Of a stretch of 64,000 bases of DNA, positions 8,768 to 17,731 are shown piece after piece; the stretch's first letter is position 1; each line of letters opens with the position of its first letter. Location of the stretch: positions 2,666,001 to 2,730,000 of the forward strand of contig OZ243976.1 in the NCBI GenBank assembly GCA_965214795.1. The letters run 5' to 3'. The notes under the pieces are model-generated. The model ran no database searches. It saw only the letters and a list, made by a program, of their open reading frames with translations, and had not been told where the DNA came from. The translations under genes and the position numbers were made by a program. This stretch comes from JAJDXW01 sp965214795 (GTDB taxonomy: Bacteria; Pseudomonadota; Gammaproteobacteria; HK1).

Positions 8768-8855
8768 AGGCGCCCGATCCTCGCCCGCATACCTCACCCG
8801 CCCTCTGCCGCGGACGCCGATCCATCCGCCCGTCGCGGCGTGAGAGGCGGGGGAG

Positions 8856-9233
8856 ATGAGCGGGATCGAGGACGGTATCGACGACCGGTTCACCCTGTAC
8901 GATCTCCGGGTCGAGGTCGTCGCGGCCGGCCGGCCGATGGTCTGCGACCACCGGGAAGGCGAGTACTTCCTCGTGATCGGGGAGAAGATCGTGTTCCCGG
9001 TCGAGGGGCGGCGGAGCTTCCCCCTGTACCCGCTCGCGGCCCTGCTCCCGTTGCTCCCCGCGAAGCAGCGCGACACCGCGGCCCGCGACTGGATGACCAC
9101 CGACGCGGAGGTCGCCTGCCCGGACCCGCACTGCGGGGCGAGGTTCCGCATCACCCGCCTCGGCCGGCGCTCCTTCCGCCACGCCGACACCTCTGCCGTT
9201 CCCCTGCCGTCCGGAGACGGCGGGATCCGGTGA
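8856..9233 (+). CDS. Small TIGR04076-like protein
   Basis: 125 aa. ATG 8856 is preceded by AGGCGGGGG. The pattern YDLRVEVVAAGRPMVCDHREGEYFLVIGEKIVFP, a Leu/Pro-rich middle (LYPLAALLPLLPAKQRD), DWMTTDAEVACPDPHCGARFRITRL resembles TIGR04076 proteins, in which an early Cys and a later Cys-containing loop are conserved. Here Cys45 and the CPDPHC pair are present. Function is not established. Its stop overlaps the GTG start of the aldo/keto reductase (GTGA), and I recall that combination as recurrent for this family, so a shared redox function is possible but inferred. Confidence 0.6.
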   Translation: MSGIEDGIDDRFTLYDLRVEVVAAGRPMVCDHREGEYFLVIGEKIVFPVEGRRSFPLYPLAALLPLLPAKQRDTAARDWMTTDAEVACPDPHCGARFRITRLGRRSFRHADTSAVPLPSGDGGIR

Positions 9234-10390
9234 TCCCCTCGGCCGAAGAACGCGCGGTGGAGACGGTGATCCGCCCGTCCGGGGAACGCCCGGTGGAGAT
9301 GGCGGCGCTCCGGCCGGGATATCGGATCTCGCGCCTCGTCAAGGGCGGCTGGCAGCTCGCGGGCGACCACGGCTCGGTGGAGCCCGAGCGGGCAGTGGCC
9401 GACATGGCCGCCTTCGCCGACGCCGGGATCGTCGCCTTCGACTGCGCCGACATCTACACCGGCGTCGAGGAGCTGATCGGGGCGTTTCTCGCCCGGTACC
9501 GGGCCGCGCGCGGCGCCGCTCGCGCCGCGAGGCTCAAGGTCCATACCAAGTACGTACCGGACCTCGCGGACCTGCCCCGGATCGATCGCGCCTCGGTCGA
9601 GCGGGTGATCGACCGTTCGCTCGCGCGCCTCGGCCGCGAGCGGCTCGATCTCGTCCAGCTCCACTGGTGGGACCTTGCCGTCCCGGGCGCCGCGGCGTGC
9701 GCGCGGCACCTGGCCGCGCTCCAGGCGGCGGGAAAGATCGAGCGCATCGGGGTCACGAATTTCGACCACCGCCATCTCGCCGAGCTCACCGCATCCGGCG
9801 TCGACGTGGTCTCCGCGCAGGTGCAGTACTCGCTCATCGACCGGCGGCCGGAGGGCGCCTTCATCGAGTGGACCCGTGCGAACCGGGTGGCCGTCCTCGC
9901 CTACGGGGTGCTCGCCGGCGGGTTCCTCACGGACCGGTGGCTCGGCGCACCCGACCCCGGCTTCGCGTTCGCGAACCGGTCGCTGGTGAAGTACCGGCTG
10001 ATCATCGAGGAGTTCGGGGGTTGGGACCTCTTCCAGGAGCTCCTGCGGACCCTTCGCCGCATCGCCGATCGGCGCGGCGCCGACGTCGCCGCGGTCGCGG
10101 TCCGGTTCCTGCTCGACACCCCGGGGGTCGCCGCGGTCATCCTCGGCGCCCGCTACGCCGCGCGACTGCGCCCGACCCTGCGGGCCTTGTCCATCGCCCT
10201 CGACGAGGCGGACCGCCGCGCCATCGGCGCGGTGCAGGCCCGCTCCCCCGGTCCGTCCGGGCCGGTCTACGGCCTCGAGCGGGACCGGCACGGCCCCCAC
10301 GGCCGGATCATGAAATACGGTCTTCAGGGGGCGGCGGGCGGTGCCGCGCCGGCGCCACCGGCGGGAGCGTCCGGAGCGCCGTCCGGATGA
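9230..10390 (+). CDS. Aldo/keto reductase
   Basis: 386 aa from GTG 9230 (overlapping the previous stop); an ATG at 9299, giving 363 aa, is an alternative because similarity begins at LRPGYRISRLVKGGWQLAG. The catalytic tetrad is visible: Asp in VAFDCADIYTG, Tyr four residues later, Lys in KVHTKYV, His in QLHWWD. NADP-binding barrel strands follow (IGVTNFDHRHL, VQYSLIDRR, VLAYGVLAGGFLTDRW, FLLDTPGVAAVILGAR). The C-terminal 20 residues are Ala/Gly/Pro-rich. Its stop overlaps livG (ATGA), so it is transcribed with the transporter and probably acts on something the transporter imports. Confidence 0.85.
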   Translation: MIPSAEERAVETVIRPSGERPVEMAALRPGYRISRLVKGGWQLAGDHGSVEPERAVADMAAFADAGIVAFDCADIYTGVEELIGAFLARYRAARGAARAARLKVHTKYVPDLADLPRIDRASVERVIDRSLARLGRERLDLVQLHWWDLAVPGAAACARHLAALQAAGKIERIGVTNFDHRHLAELTASGVDVVSAQVQYSLIDRRPEGAFIEWTRANRVAVLAYGVLAGGFLTDRWLGAPDPGFAFANRSLVKYRLIIEEFGGWDLFQELLRTLRRIADRRGADVAAVAVRFLLDTPGVAAVILGARYAARLRPTLRALSIALDEADRRAIGAVQARSPGPSGPVYGLERDRHGPHGRIMKYGLQGAAGGAAPAPPAGASGAPSG

Positions 10391-11157
10391 GCGAGCCGCT
10401 TCTCGAGGTGGAGGGGCTCACCAAGCGCTTCGGCAGCCTCCGGGCCGTGGACGGGGCCGCGTTCACCGTCGAAGCGGGCGCCATCGACGGCCTCATCGGG
10501 CCGAACGGCGCCGGCAAGACCACCCTCTTCAACGCCGTCGCGGGCCTCGAGCGGCCCGACGAGGGGAGCGTCCGGCTCGGCGGGCGGCGGATCGACGGCC
10601 TCGCCCCTCACCGGGTGTTCGCGGCCGGTCTCGCCCGTACCTTCCAGATCCCGCGGCCGTTCCCGGAGATGACGGTCCTCGAGAACGTCATGCTCGTGCC
10701 CCGGAACCAGGCCGGCGAGCGGTTCTGGCGCAACTGGCTCGCGCCCGCCACGGTGCGCCGGGAGGAAGTCCGGAACCGCGGGCGGGCGCGCGAGATCATC
10801 GCTTTCTGCGGTCTCGAGCCGGTGGCGAGCGACCTCGCCCGCACCCTCTCGGGCGGACAGCTCAAGCTGCTGGAGCTCGCCCGGGCGCTGATTGCGGAGC
10901 CGCGGATCATCCTCCTCGACGAGCCCGCCGCGGGGGTCAACCCGGTGCTCATGGAGACCCTGATGGAGAAGATCGTCGAGCTCAACGCGCGCGGGCACGC
11001 CTTCCTCATCATCGAGCACAACATGGACGTCGTGATGTCCGTCTGTCGGCGCATCATGGTGATGGCCCAAGGGCGGATCATCTACTCGGGGGAGGCCGAC
11101 GGGGCGCGGCGCGACCCCGCGGTGCTCGAGGCGTATCTCGGGGACCTCCCGGAATGA
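10387..11157 (+). CDS. livG: Branched-chain amino acid-type ABC ATPase, LivG-like
   Basis: 256 aa. Walker A GPNGAGKT is at 38-45, the LivG-specific ARTFQIPRPFPEMTVLENVM follows, signature LSGGQ at 154-158, Walker B IILLDEP at 174-180 with AAGVNP, and the switch His in IIEHNMDVV. Longer than LivF because of the insert between Walker A and the signature, as expected. Starts at ATG 10387, overlapping the aldo/keto reductase stop by four bases. Energises import with livF through the LivHM permease pair. Confidence 0.93.
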   Translation: MSEPLLEVEGLTKRFGSLRAVDGAAFTVEAGAIDGLIGPNGAGKTTLFNAVAGLERPDEGSVRLGGRRIDGLAPHRVFAAGLARTFQIPRPFPEMTVLENVMLVPRNQAGERFWRNWLAPATVRREEVRNRGRAREIIAFCGLEPVASDLARTLSGGQLKLLELARALIAEPRIILLDEPAAGVNPVLMETLMEKIVELNARGHAFLIIEHNMDVVMSVCRRIMVMAQGRIIYSGEADGARRDPAVLEAYLGDLPE

Positions 11158-11164
11158 GGCGGAC

Positions 11165-11950
11165 ATGACCGGCGAGGCGGTGCTCCGGGCGGACGGGGTG
11201 GTGGCCGGATACCGCCCGGATCTGCCCATCCTGCACGGGGTCTCCGCCGAGGTCCGCCGGGGCGAGGTGGTGACGATCGTCGGACCCAACGGGGCCGGGA
11301 AGTCCACCCTGGTCAAGGCCGTCGCGGGGCTCGTGGCGGTCTCGGCCGGCCGCGTCCGGCTCGGCGGGCGGGAGATCACCCACACCCCCGCGCACCGGCG
11401 GCCGGCCCGGGGGGTGGCCTACGTGCCCCAGACCGGGAACGTGTTCGGGACCCTGACGGTGCACGAGAACCTTCGGGTCGGGGCCGCCCCGCTGTCGGCC
11501 CGGGCCGCCGCCGCGCGCTTCGAGGCCGCCTACGCCGCCTTCCCGCCGCTCGCGGGGCGGCGCGAGCGCAAGGCGCGGGTGCTGTCCGGCGGGGAGCGCC
11601 AGATGCTCGCGATCGCGCGCGCGCTCGTTCCCGAGCCGGAGCTGATCCTGCTCGACGAGCCGACCGCGGGTCTCGCCCCCCAGGTGGTGGCCGAGGTGTT
11701 CGACCTCGTGCGGGGACTCGCCGCGCGAGGCGTCTCGGTGCTCATGGTCGAGCAGAACGCGCGGGCCGCTCTTGCCGTCTCGGACCGGGGCTACGTGCTG
11801 ACCGAGGGCCGGAACCGGCTCGACGGTCGGGGGGCCGAGCTTGCCGCGGACGCGGACCTCGCGGCCCTGTTCCTCGGCCGACGGCGGGGCGGCGCCCCGG
11901 GAGCCCCAGGAGCCCCGGGAACCTCGGGAGCCCCGGGAGCCCCGGGCTGA
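11165..11950 (+). CDS. livF: Branched-chain amino acid-type ABC ATPase, LivF-like
   Basis: 261 aa. Walker A GPNGAGKST is at 40-48, the LivF hallmark YVPQTGNVFGTLTVHENL follows, then signature LSGGERQ, Walker B LILLDEP with TAGLAP, and VEQNARAAL. Starts seven bases after livG. The last 20 residues are a collagen-like low-complexity tail (GAPGAPGAPGTSGAPG) encoded by a 9-bp repeat (GGAGCCCCG type, about 11894-11945) not found in ordinary LivF. This looks like a slippage-extended C-terminus that should not disturb the ATPase core. The stop overlaps the livH start. Confidence 0.93.
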   Translation: MTGEAVLRADGVVAGYRPDLPILHGVSAEVRRGEVVTIVGPNGAGKSTLVKAVAGLVAVSAGRVRLGGREITHTPAHRRPARGVAYVPQTGNVFGTLTVHENLRVGAAPLSARAAAARFEAAYAAFPPLAGRRERKARVLSGGERQMLAIARALVPEPELILLDEPTAGLAPQVVAEVFDLVRGLAARGVSVLMVEQNARAALAVSDRGYVLTEGRNRLDGRGAELAADADLAALFLGRRRGGAPGAPGAPGTSGAPGAPG

Positions 11951-12855
11951 TGTTCTTCCAGCACTTCACGGACGGCATCCTGAGCGGCGCGATCATCTCC
12001 CTCGGCGCGATCGGGCTCTCGCTCACGATGCGGATCCTGCGCTTCGCCAACTTCTCCCACTCCGAGCTTCTGACCTGGGGAGCGTATTCCGCGCTCGTCT
12101 TCGCCGGCTTCTTCGCCGCGATGGACGACACCCTCGGGGGACCGATCGGCCCGTTCTCCTTCGGCGGGACCCTGGTGCTCGCGGCGGTGTTCGCGGGGGG
12201 GCTGACCGCCGCCCTCGCCCTCGTCCTCGACCGGCTGGTGTTCGCGCGGCTGCGCCGTCACGCCGGGCACATGACCCTCGTCTTCGCCTCGTTCGGGGTG
12301 GCGCTCCTCGTGCGCAACGTCATCCTCATGGGGTTCGGCCCCGATCCCTACTACTACTCGAACGAGCTCCAGATCGCGGTGCGCGTCGCGGGGGTCCGGG
12401 TGATGCCGGACCAGATCTTCGTGCTCGGCCTCACCGCGGTGCTGGTGGTCGTCCTGCACCTCTTCATGACCCGCAGCCGCGCCGGGGTCTACATGCGGGC
12501 GGTGGCCGAGAACGCGGCCCTCGCCCGGGCGAGCGGGGTCGATGCGGACGCCGTCGTCCGCTGGACCTGGATCATCGGGGCGACCGGCGCCGCGGTGGCG
12601 GGCGTGCTGTACGGGCTCACCGTGCAGCTTCGTCCCGAGCTGGGCTTCAGCCTGATCCTGCCCCTGTTCGCGGCGGCGATCCTGGGCGGGACGGGCAGCC
12701 TCTACGGTGCGGTGGTGGGCGGGCTCGTCGTGGGGCTCTCCGAGAACCTGTCCGTGATGGTCATTCCTTCGAGCTACAAGCCGGCGGTGCCCTTCCTCCT
12801 CATCCTGGGCGTCCTCTACTTCCGGCCCCGGGGGATCTTCGGCGAGCCGCGATGA
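11950..12855 (+). CDS. livH: Branched-chain amino acid-type ABC permease, LivH-like
   Basis: 301 aa with about eight hydrophobic helices. N-terminal LSGAIISLGAIGLSLTMRILRFANFSHSELLTWGAY is the LivH signature, and RAVAENAALARASGVDADAVVRWTWIIGATGAAVAG carries the EAA-like loop that docks on the ATPases. The end LILGVLYFRPRGIFGEP is typical. The start shares one base with the livF stop, and its own stop overlaps livM (ATGA), so expression is tightly coupled. Confidence 0.93.
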   Translation: MFFQHFTDGILSGAIISLGAIGLSLTMRILRFANFSHSELLTWGAYSALVFAGFFAAMDDTLGGPIGPFSFGGTLVLAAVFAGGLTAALALVLDRLVFARLRRHAGHMTLVFASFGVALLVRNVILMGFGPDPYYYSNELQIAVRVAGVRVMPDQIFVLGLTAVLVVVLHLFMTRSRAGVYMRAVAENAALARASGVDADAVVRWTWIIGATGAAVAGVLYGLTVQLRPELGFSLILPLFAAAILGGTGSLYGAVVGGLVVGLSENLSVMVIPSSYKPAVPFLLILGVLYFRPRGIFGEPR

Positions 12856-13799
12856 TCGGAGTCGTCTCGTACCTGGTCTTCTTTTTCGTCATCGCCCTCA
12901 TCCTCGGCGTCGCGGTCCTCGGCCTCAACCTCCAGTGGGGGTTCACGGGACTCTTCAACGCCGGGGTCGCGGGCTTCATGGCCGTCGGCGGCTATGCCAC
13001 CGCGATCCTGATCGGCCCGGCCCGCGACGCGGTCGTGGGCGGGTTCGAGCTCCCGTTCCCGATCGGGCTCGCGGGCGGCATGGCGGCGGCGGGGGCCGCC
13101 GCGGTCCTCGTCGGGTTCGCGACGCTGCGGCTGCGCGAGGAGTACCTTGCGGTCGCGACCTTCGGGATCGCCGTCTGCATCCAGCTCGTCGCCCTCAACC
13201 AGGAGTATCTGACCGGGGGCACCCTCGGCCTCATCGGCATTCCCAACCCGGCCGCGGATCTCGCCGGGAGCCCTCTCGCCCGGAACGTTCTCTACCTCGG
13301 CATCGTGCTGGCCGCGGTCGGGCTCACCTACGCGGGTCTCGGGCGGATCGTGCAGTCGCCCTGGGGGCGGACCCTGAAGGCGATCCGCGAGGACGAGACG
13401 GCCGCCGCGTCGCTCGGCAAGGACCCGGTCCGGATCCGGCTCGAAGCCTTCGTGCTCGGCAGCATGATCATGGGGCTCGCGGGGGGCCTGTACGTCGGCT
13501 TCATCGGATACGTCAGTCCGTTCGACTTCCAGCCCATCCTCACCTTCCAGATCTGGACCATGCTGATCGTAGGGGGCAGCGCCAACAATCGGGGGGCGCT
13601 GCTCGGCGCGGTGCTGGTGTGGGGGATCTGGACCACGAGCGGCTTCGTCATCTCGAAGCTGGTGCCGCCCGCCCTCCAGGTGCAGTCGGGCGCCCTCCAG
13701 GCGGTGCTGATCGGGCTTCTGCTGGTCGCGATGCTGCTCTTTCGGCCGCGAGGGCTCATCGGCGAGGAGGAGCACGTCTCGCGGCACGTCCGTCCCTGA
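12852..13799 (+). CDS. livM: Branched-chain amino acid-type ABC permease, LivM-like
   Basis: 315 aa. LGLNLQWGFTGLFNAGVAGFMAVGGYATAIL at the N-terminus, LREEYLAVATFGIA in the middle, WGRTLKAIREDETAAASLGKDPVRIRLEAFVLGS (coupling loop), and the C-terminal LLFRPRGLIGEEEHV are characteristic. ATG 12852 overlaps the livH stop. With livGFH it forms the membrane part of a HAAT importer; the binding protein is encoded 353 bp downstream. Confidence 0.92.
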   Translation: MIGVVSYLVFFFVIALILGVAVLGLNLQWGFTGLFNAGVAGFMAVGGYATAILIGPARDAVVGGFELPFPIGLAGGMAAAGAAAVLVGFATLRLREEYLAVATFGIAVCIQLVALNQEYLTGGTLGLIGIPNPAADLAGSPLARNVLYLGIVLAAVGLTYAGLGRIVQSPWGRTLKAIREDETAAASLGKDPVRIRLEAFVLGSMIMGLAGGLYVGFIGYVSPFDFQPILTFQIWTMLIVGGSANNRGALLGAVLVWGIWTTSGFVISKLVPPALQVQSGALQAVLIGLLLVAMLLFRPRGLIGEEEHVSRHVRP

Positions 13800-14152
13800 G
13801 CGTCCCTTCCGGTCCGGCCGGAAAGCCGCTCGGTCCGAACCGCGGGTCGGACCCGCGGCCATGGTCCGACCCGCGGCCTGTGGTCGGACCGCGCCGAGCG
13901 AATCCGACCTGCCCGCTGCCCGTTGCCCACTGCCCACTACCTGCTACCCACCTCCCGGCCGCCGCCGATGTCGGGCAGCGCGGTGCTCATCCGGCCGGCC
14001 CGTTTTTCCGGCCCGGCCGGCATTCCGCCTCGCGGGCTCCGGGGCGCGAGACGGGAGAGATCCGGCTCGCGGGTGCGGGCGCGGAGTTCTATCCTGGCCC
14101 GCGGCGCGATACGATGGGCGAGGGTCTCAACATGCGAACGAGGAGCAAGGGC
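13800..14152 (+). other. livM-livK intergenic region
   Basis: No gene recognised. It holds arms of GGTCGGACCCGCGG type repeated in both orientations (13840-13895), able to fold back on themselves, followed by a run of heptamer-like CCCRYTG units around 13911-13950. The fold-back may separate expression of the permease block from the binding-protein gene. Confidence 0.45.
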
Positions 14153-15427
14153 ATGAACACCTTACGAAACGGTCTCATTCTTGCCGCCGTCGCGGCCGTG
14201 TTCGCGGCCGCCGGTGTGGGGCGGGCCGCGGCCGAGGACTGCACGATCAAGCTCGGCGTGGTGCTGCCGGTCAGCGGCCCCATGGGTCTGGTCGGCGAGC
14301 GCATCGCGGAGACCGGCCAGTTCGCGGTGGACGTCTTCAACGAGGCGGGCGGCGTCAAGGGCTGCAAGGTCGAGTACGTGCTGCGCGACACCCAGGGCCA
14401 ACCGACCGTCGGGGTCGACGCGGCCAAGAGCCTGGTGGACATCGAGGGAGTGCCGGTGCTGGTCGGTGCGATCTCGAGCGGCGTCAGCCTCCCGATCCTG
14501 ACCTCCGTCGCGGTTCCCTCGAAGGTGACCCAGATCTCGTGCTGCTCGTCGTCGACGAGCTTCACCGAGCTCGCCGAGGAAGGCAGGACCGAGGGGTACT
14601 GGTTCCGCACCTATGCCACGAACCGGAGCCAGGCCGCGATGGGGGCGCTCCTCACCACCAGCAAGGGGTACCGGAAGACCGCGGTCATCTACGTCAACAC
14701 CGACTTCGGGGTCGGACTCGCCGAGCGCTTCGTGCAGGACGTCGCCAGGCTCGGCGGGTCGATCACCAAGGCGGTCGCCTACAACGAGAGCCAGCAGAGC
14801 TACCGCGCCGAGGTGACGGCGGCGCTCGAGGGCGATCCCGATTCGCTGTTCCTGGTCGCCTTCCCGGTGGACGGAGCGACGATCACCCGGGAGTGGCTGT
14901 CGCTCGGCGGCACCGGCAACCTCGTGGTGAACAACTCGCTCCGGTCGGCGGACTACCTCGAGGCGGTGGGATCCAGGCACCTCACCAACCTGGTGGGGTA
15001 CGACAGCGCCCAGCCCCGCACCGAGTCGGTCGCGACGTTCAACTCCATGTTCGAGGCCCGCTTCGGCGGCCCCCCCGACGGACCCGGCCTGCACTCCATG
15101 TTCGACGCGGTGACCGTCGTCCTGCTGGCCATGGAGTCGGCGGAGGAGATCGACGGCACCTCGATCCGCGACAACATCCGCAAGGTGACCGCGTCCGACG
15201 GCGAGCCGGTCCACCCGGGGCCCGAGGGTATCGGGAAGGCGAGGGAGCTTCTCGCGGCCGGCAGGTCCATCCGCTACGTGGGGGCGACCGGGCCGCTGCA
15301 GTTCGACGAGAACGGGGACGTCCAGGCGCCGAAGCTGACGTGGCGGTTCGAGGGCGACCGGAACGTGGAGATGGACTACCACTCGATCGAAGACGTCGCC
15401 GCCCTCATCATGAAGCTCGACAACTGA
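14153..15427 (+). CDS. livK: Branched-chain-type ABC periplasmic substrate-binding protein
   Basis: 424 aa. ATG 14153 has AGGAG (14141-14145) at good spacing; in-frame ATGs at 14132 and 14114 are alternatives. A Sec signal peptide (RNGLILAAVAAVFAAAGVGRAAA) precedes IKLGVVLPVSGPMGLVGE, the start of the type I periplasmic fold used by LivK/AmiC. FNEAGGVKGCKVEYVLRDTQGQP, VPVLVGAISSGVSLPI and NTDFGVGLAERFVQDV follow family order. The Ser-rich CCSSSTSF at the ligand-cleft edge is unusual. The ligand cannot be read; with the aminotransferase and ACAD genes nearby, an amino acid or small amide is plausible. Confidence 0.88.
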   Translation: MNTLRNGLILAAVAAVFAAAGVGRAAAEDCTIKLGVVLPVSGPMGLVGERIAETGQFAVDVFNEAGGVKGCKVEYVLRDTQGQPTVGVDAAKSLVDIEGVPVLVGAISSGVSLPILTSVAVPSKVTQISCCSSSTSFTELAEEGRTEGYWFRTYATNRSQAAMGALLTTSKGYRKTAVIYVNTDFGVGLAERFVQDVARLGGSITKAVAYNESQQSYRAEVTAALEGDPDSLFLVAFPVDGATITREWLSLGGTGNLVVNNSLRSADYLEAVGSRHLTNLVGYDSAQPRTESVATFNSMFEARFGGPPDGPGLHSMFDAVTVVLLAMESAEEIDGTSIRDNIRKVTASDGEPVHPGPEGIGKARELLAAGRSIRYVGATGPLQFDENGDVQAPKLTWRFEGDRNVEMDYHSIEDVAALIMKLDN

Positions 15428-15444
15428 ACGGGTGAGCCGGCCTC

Positions 15445-15492
15445 GGCGAGGGCGGACAGGGGCGCCGGAGGGCTTCCCCGTCCGCCCTCGCC
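15445..15492 (+). terminator. Strong stem-loop after livK
   Basis: GGCGAGGGCGGAC (15445-15457) pairs perfectly with GTCCGCCCTCGCC (15480-15492) over 13 bp with a 22-base loop. It lies 18 bases after the binding-protein stop. There is no T-run, so it may act as an mRNA 3' stabiliser or as a terminator. Confidence 0.6.
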
Positions 15493-15558
15493 TCCGCGCC
15501 GGCAGGGTCATCCCACGCTACGGTTCCGGATGGAAACGAGGGGTCGGGATGGCGCTCG

Positions 15559-15647
15559 CCGCGCGCGGTTCGGGCGGATCGACGGTCGTGCCGCTCCTCG
15601 AGCGGGACCGGACGAGCAAGACGGGAATGGCCGGCGGCGAACCGGCG
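15559..15647 (+). mobile_element. Truncated family A element (right half)
   Basis: The sequence from GGGCGGATCGACGGTCGTGC to ACGAGCAAGACGGGAATGGC matches the right half of family A, but the left half, including the left inverted repeat and the Cys/Ser hairpin, is missing. No target duplication can be assigned. It ends just before the start of the RidA-like gene and may carry part of its leader. Confidence 0.6.
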
Positions 15648-15655
15648 GCATCGAC

Positions 15656-16048
15656 GTGACCGCCCGGCGCACCCACGTCCTCTCCGGGTCGCGGTACGAG
15701 GAGCTGGCCGGCTACGCGCGGGCGGTGGTGGTCGGCGACCGCATCTTCGTCTCCGGCACGGTCGGGGTCGACTTCGCGACCGGCACCATGCCCGAGAGCG
15801 CCGAGGCCCAGGCCGGCCGGGCCCTCGATACCATCGAGCGGGCATTGTCGGAGGCGGGGTCCGGCCTGCGTGACGTGGTGAGGGTGCGGGTGTACGTACC
15901 GGATCCCGACGACGTCCTCCCCGTGTCGGGGGTGCTCAAGGCGCGCTGCGGGGCCGCGCGCCCCGCCAATACGACGGTCTGCGCCCCGCTCGCGGTGCCC
16001 GGAGCCAGGGTCGAGATCGAGGTGGACGCGATCCGGGGCTCGGGATAG
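15656..16048 (+). CDS. RidA/YjgF-family protein
   Basis: 130 aa from GTG 15656. The frame stays open back to 15530 through the truncated repeat, but similarity begins at THVLSGSRYEELAGYARAVVVGDRIFVSGTVGVD, so the GTG is preferred. The RidA fold is marked by AEAQAGRALDTIERALSEAGSGLRDVVRVRVYV and by PANTTVCAPLAVPGARVEIEVDAIRG, where the Glu and the strand before it line the trimer-interface cleft. The classical Arg105 position is not clearly kept, so enamine deaminase activity is uncertain. A member of the side branch often found with catabolic genes is likely. Confidence 0.78.
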   Translation: MTARRTHVLSGSRYEELAGYARAVVVGDRIFVSGTVGVDFATGTMPESAEAQAGRALDTIERALSEAGSGLRDVVRVRVYVPDPDDVLPVSGVLKARCGAARPANTTVCAPLAVPGARVEIEVDAIRGSG

Positions 16049-16378
16049 GGTGCGGCCCGCCCCGGCTCCCGTTCGGTGCACGGTCGCCTCTCCCTCTCGA
16101 ACGCGGTCGCGCAGGGCTGGTCCCTTGTCCGGCGACAGGCGAACCGGGCCTGTTCGGCAGGCCGTTCGGAAGCGCATTTCGTCGGGTGCGCATCGCGCAT
16201 CGTTTCGGGCCTCATGAAGCGGCCCTCGAGCGCACGGGCGGCCGGTCCGCGCCCGCGGCCGGCACTCGGCGACAAGAACGGTCCTGCGGGGTTGCGGCGT
16301 TCTCGTGCGAGTCGTCCGGGCCCGCGGTATCATCAGGCGCGAAGCACGTCACTCCCACGTCACCCCAAGGAGCAAGAA
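16049..16378 (+). other. Intergenic region upstream of the sugar transporter
   Basis: 330 bp. No coding sequence is supportable. The only clear signal is AAGGAG (16367-16372), the ribosome site of the following gene. No convincing promoter or repeat was seen. Confidence 0.4.
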
Positions 16379-17653
16379 ATGCGCCCGAGATCCTGGATAA
16401 CGGCACTTGGCGTCTTCGCGACCGCGTTCGCCGCGGGGCCGGCATTCGCCGCGGACATCGAGCTGGCATTCCGCTTCAACGATCCCGAGGCCGAAGAGAT
16501 GCGCGCCGCCCTCGATGCGTTCGAGCAGGAGAACCCGGGGGTCGGGGTCGAGCTTCAGACCATCGCCTGGGGCGAATCCCGGCAGCAGTTCCTGCGCGAG
16601 GCGGCGGTGGGAGAGGGCCCCGACGTGGTCCACATCGCGTTCGTCTGGCCGCGAGACATGGGTGCGGCGGGAGCCCTGCTGCCGCTCAACGACTTTCTCG
16701 ACTCGCAACCGATCCAGGGCGGATTCGACGATTTCATCGCGACCGAGCTGTCGATGGGTCCGGACGGAAACATCTACGGTGTGCCGTGGACGACCGATAC
16801 CTGGGCGATGGTCTATCGCACCGATGTGCTGGAGGCGGCCGGCATCGGCGAGATCCCGCGTACCTGGGAAGCGCTGCGCGACGCCAGCCGGGCGATACAC
16901 GAGAAGACCGGCAAGGTCGGATTCGGCTTCCCGGGCGGAAGCGGTCCGAGCAATACGATCTGGTTCCTGGCCAACTACTACTGGTGGTCGAACGGGAGCG
17001 CGCTGGTGACCGGGGACGGGGACGGCTTCCGGACGGGCATCACCGTCGAGCGGATCGCCGAGGCGATGGCGTACTACGATTCCTTCTTCAAGGAAGGCCA
17101 CAACCCGGAATCCATGCTCGGCGTCACCGCCTGGTTCGATCCCGCCATCCTCGAGGGCATGACGAACGGCGAGCAGGGCATCGCAATCATGCCGCCACAG
17201 CAATTCAAGCAGATCCTCGCTTCGTACCGGGAGCGCAACCCGGGCGAGGAGCCGCCCTTCGTGACGGCGACCACCCCCGGCGGACCGGAGGGGCCGAAAA
17301 CGCATCTCGGGGGACGCATGCTGGGCATCAATGCCAACACGGAGCACCCGGAGACCGCCTGGAAGCTGGTCGAGTTCATGACCCGGGGAGACGTTCTCAC
17401 GAAGTACTACGAGAATCAGTTCCCGGCTCAGAAGACCCTTCTGAGGAGCATCGAGTTCGGACCGGCCCTGGGCGGCTTCGCCGAGCAGCTCACGCTGGCC
17501 CGTAGCTGGGGGGCCTATTCCGACGGGCCGGCGCAGATCGGCAGGATGTGGAACGCCGCGGGCCGCGCCTTCGGTTCCGCGTTCATCGGTGAACGGAGCT
17601 ACGAGGAGGCCGCCGCGGAGCTGCTGGAGTCGGTCGAAGAGCAACTCGAGTAG
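16379..17653 (+). CDS. Carbohydrate ABC transporter substrate-binding protein
   Basis: 424 aa. ATG 16379 with AAGGAG seven bases upstream. Sec signal peptide about 1-24 (ALGVFATAFAAGPAFA). The mature protein begins DIELAFRFNDPEAEEMRAALDAFEQENPGVGVELQTIAWGE, the usual MalE/UgpB cluster D pattern. GVPWTTDTWAMVYRTDVLEAAGIGEIPRTWEALRDASRAI and GGRMLGINANTEHPETAWKLVEFM are further hallmarks of family 1 extracellular binding proteins. A Trp/Tyr-rich stretch (WFLANYYWWSNGSALV) suggests stacking on a sugar ring. First gene of a five-gene operon ending in a sulfatase, so a sulfated sugar or glycan fragment is the best guess for the ligand. Confidence 0.9.
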   Translation: MRPRSWITALGVFATAFAAGPAFAADIELAFRFNDPEAEEMRAALDAFEQENPGVGVELQTIAWGESRQQFLREAAVGEGPDVVHIAFVWPRDMGAAGALLPLNDFLDSQPIQGGFDDFIATELSMGPDGNIYGVPWTTDTWAMVYRTDVLEAAGIGEIPRTWEALRDASRAIHEKTGKVGFGFPGGSGPSNTIWFLANYYWWSNGSALVTGDGDGFRTGITVERIAEAMAYYDSFFKEGHNPESMLGVTAWFDPAILEGMTNGEQGIAIMPPQQFKQILASYRERNPGEEPPFVTATTPGGPEGPKTHLGGRMLGINANTEHPETAWKLVEFMTRGDVLTKYYENQFPAQKTLLRSIEFGPALGGFAEQLTLARSWGAYSDGPAQIGRMWNAAGRAFGSAFIGERSYEEAAAELLESVEEQLE

Positions 17654-17674
17654 GGAAGCGCGGCGGGGGAGCCC

Positions 17675-17703
17675 CCGAGGGGGTGCGACGGCACCCCCCT
17701 CGG
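17675..17703 (+). terminator. Attenuator-like hairpin after the binding-protein gene
   Basis: CCGAGGGGGTGC (17675-17686) and GCACCCCCCTCGG (17691-17703) pair with one bulged C around a GACG loop. The position between the binding-protein and permease genes fits the usual way of keeping the binding protein in excess over the membrane parts. Confidence 0.65.
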
Positions 17704-17731
17704 TCGGCGTCGTCGCCGCGGCGCATGCGAC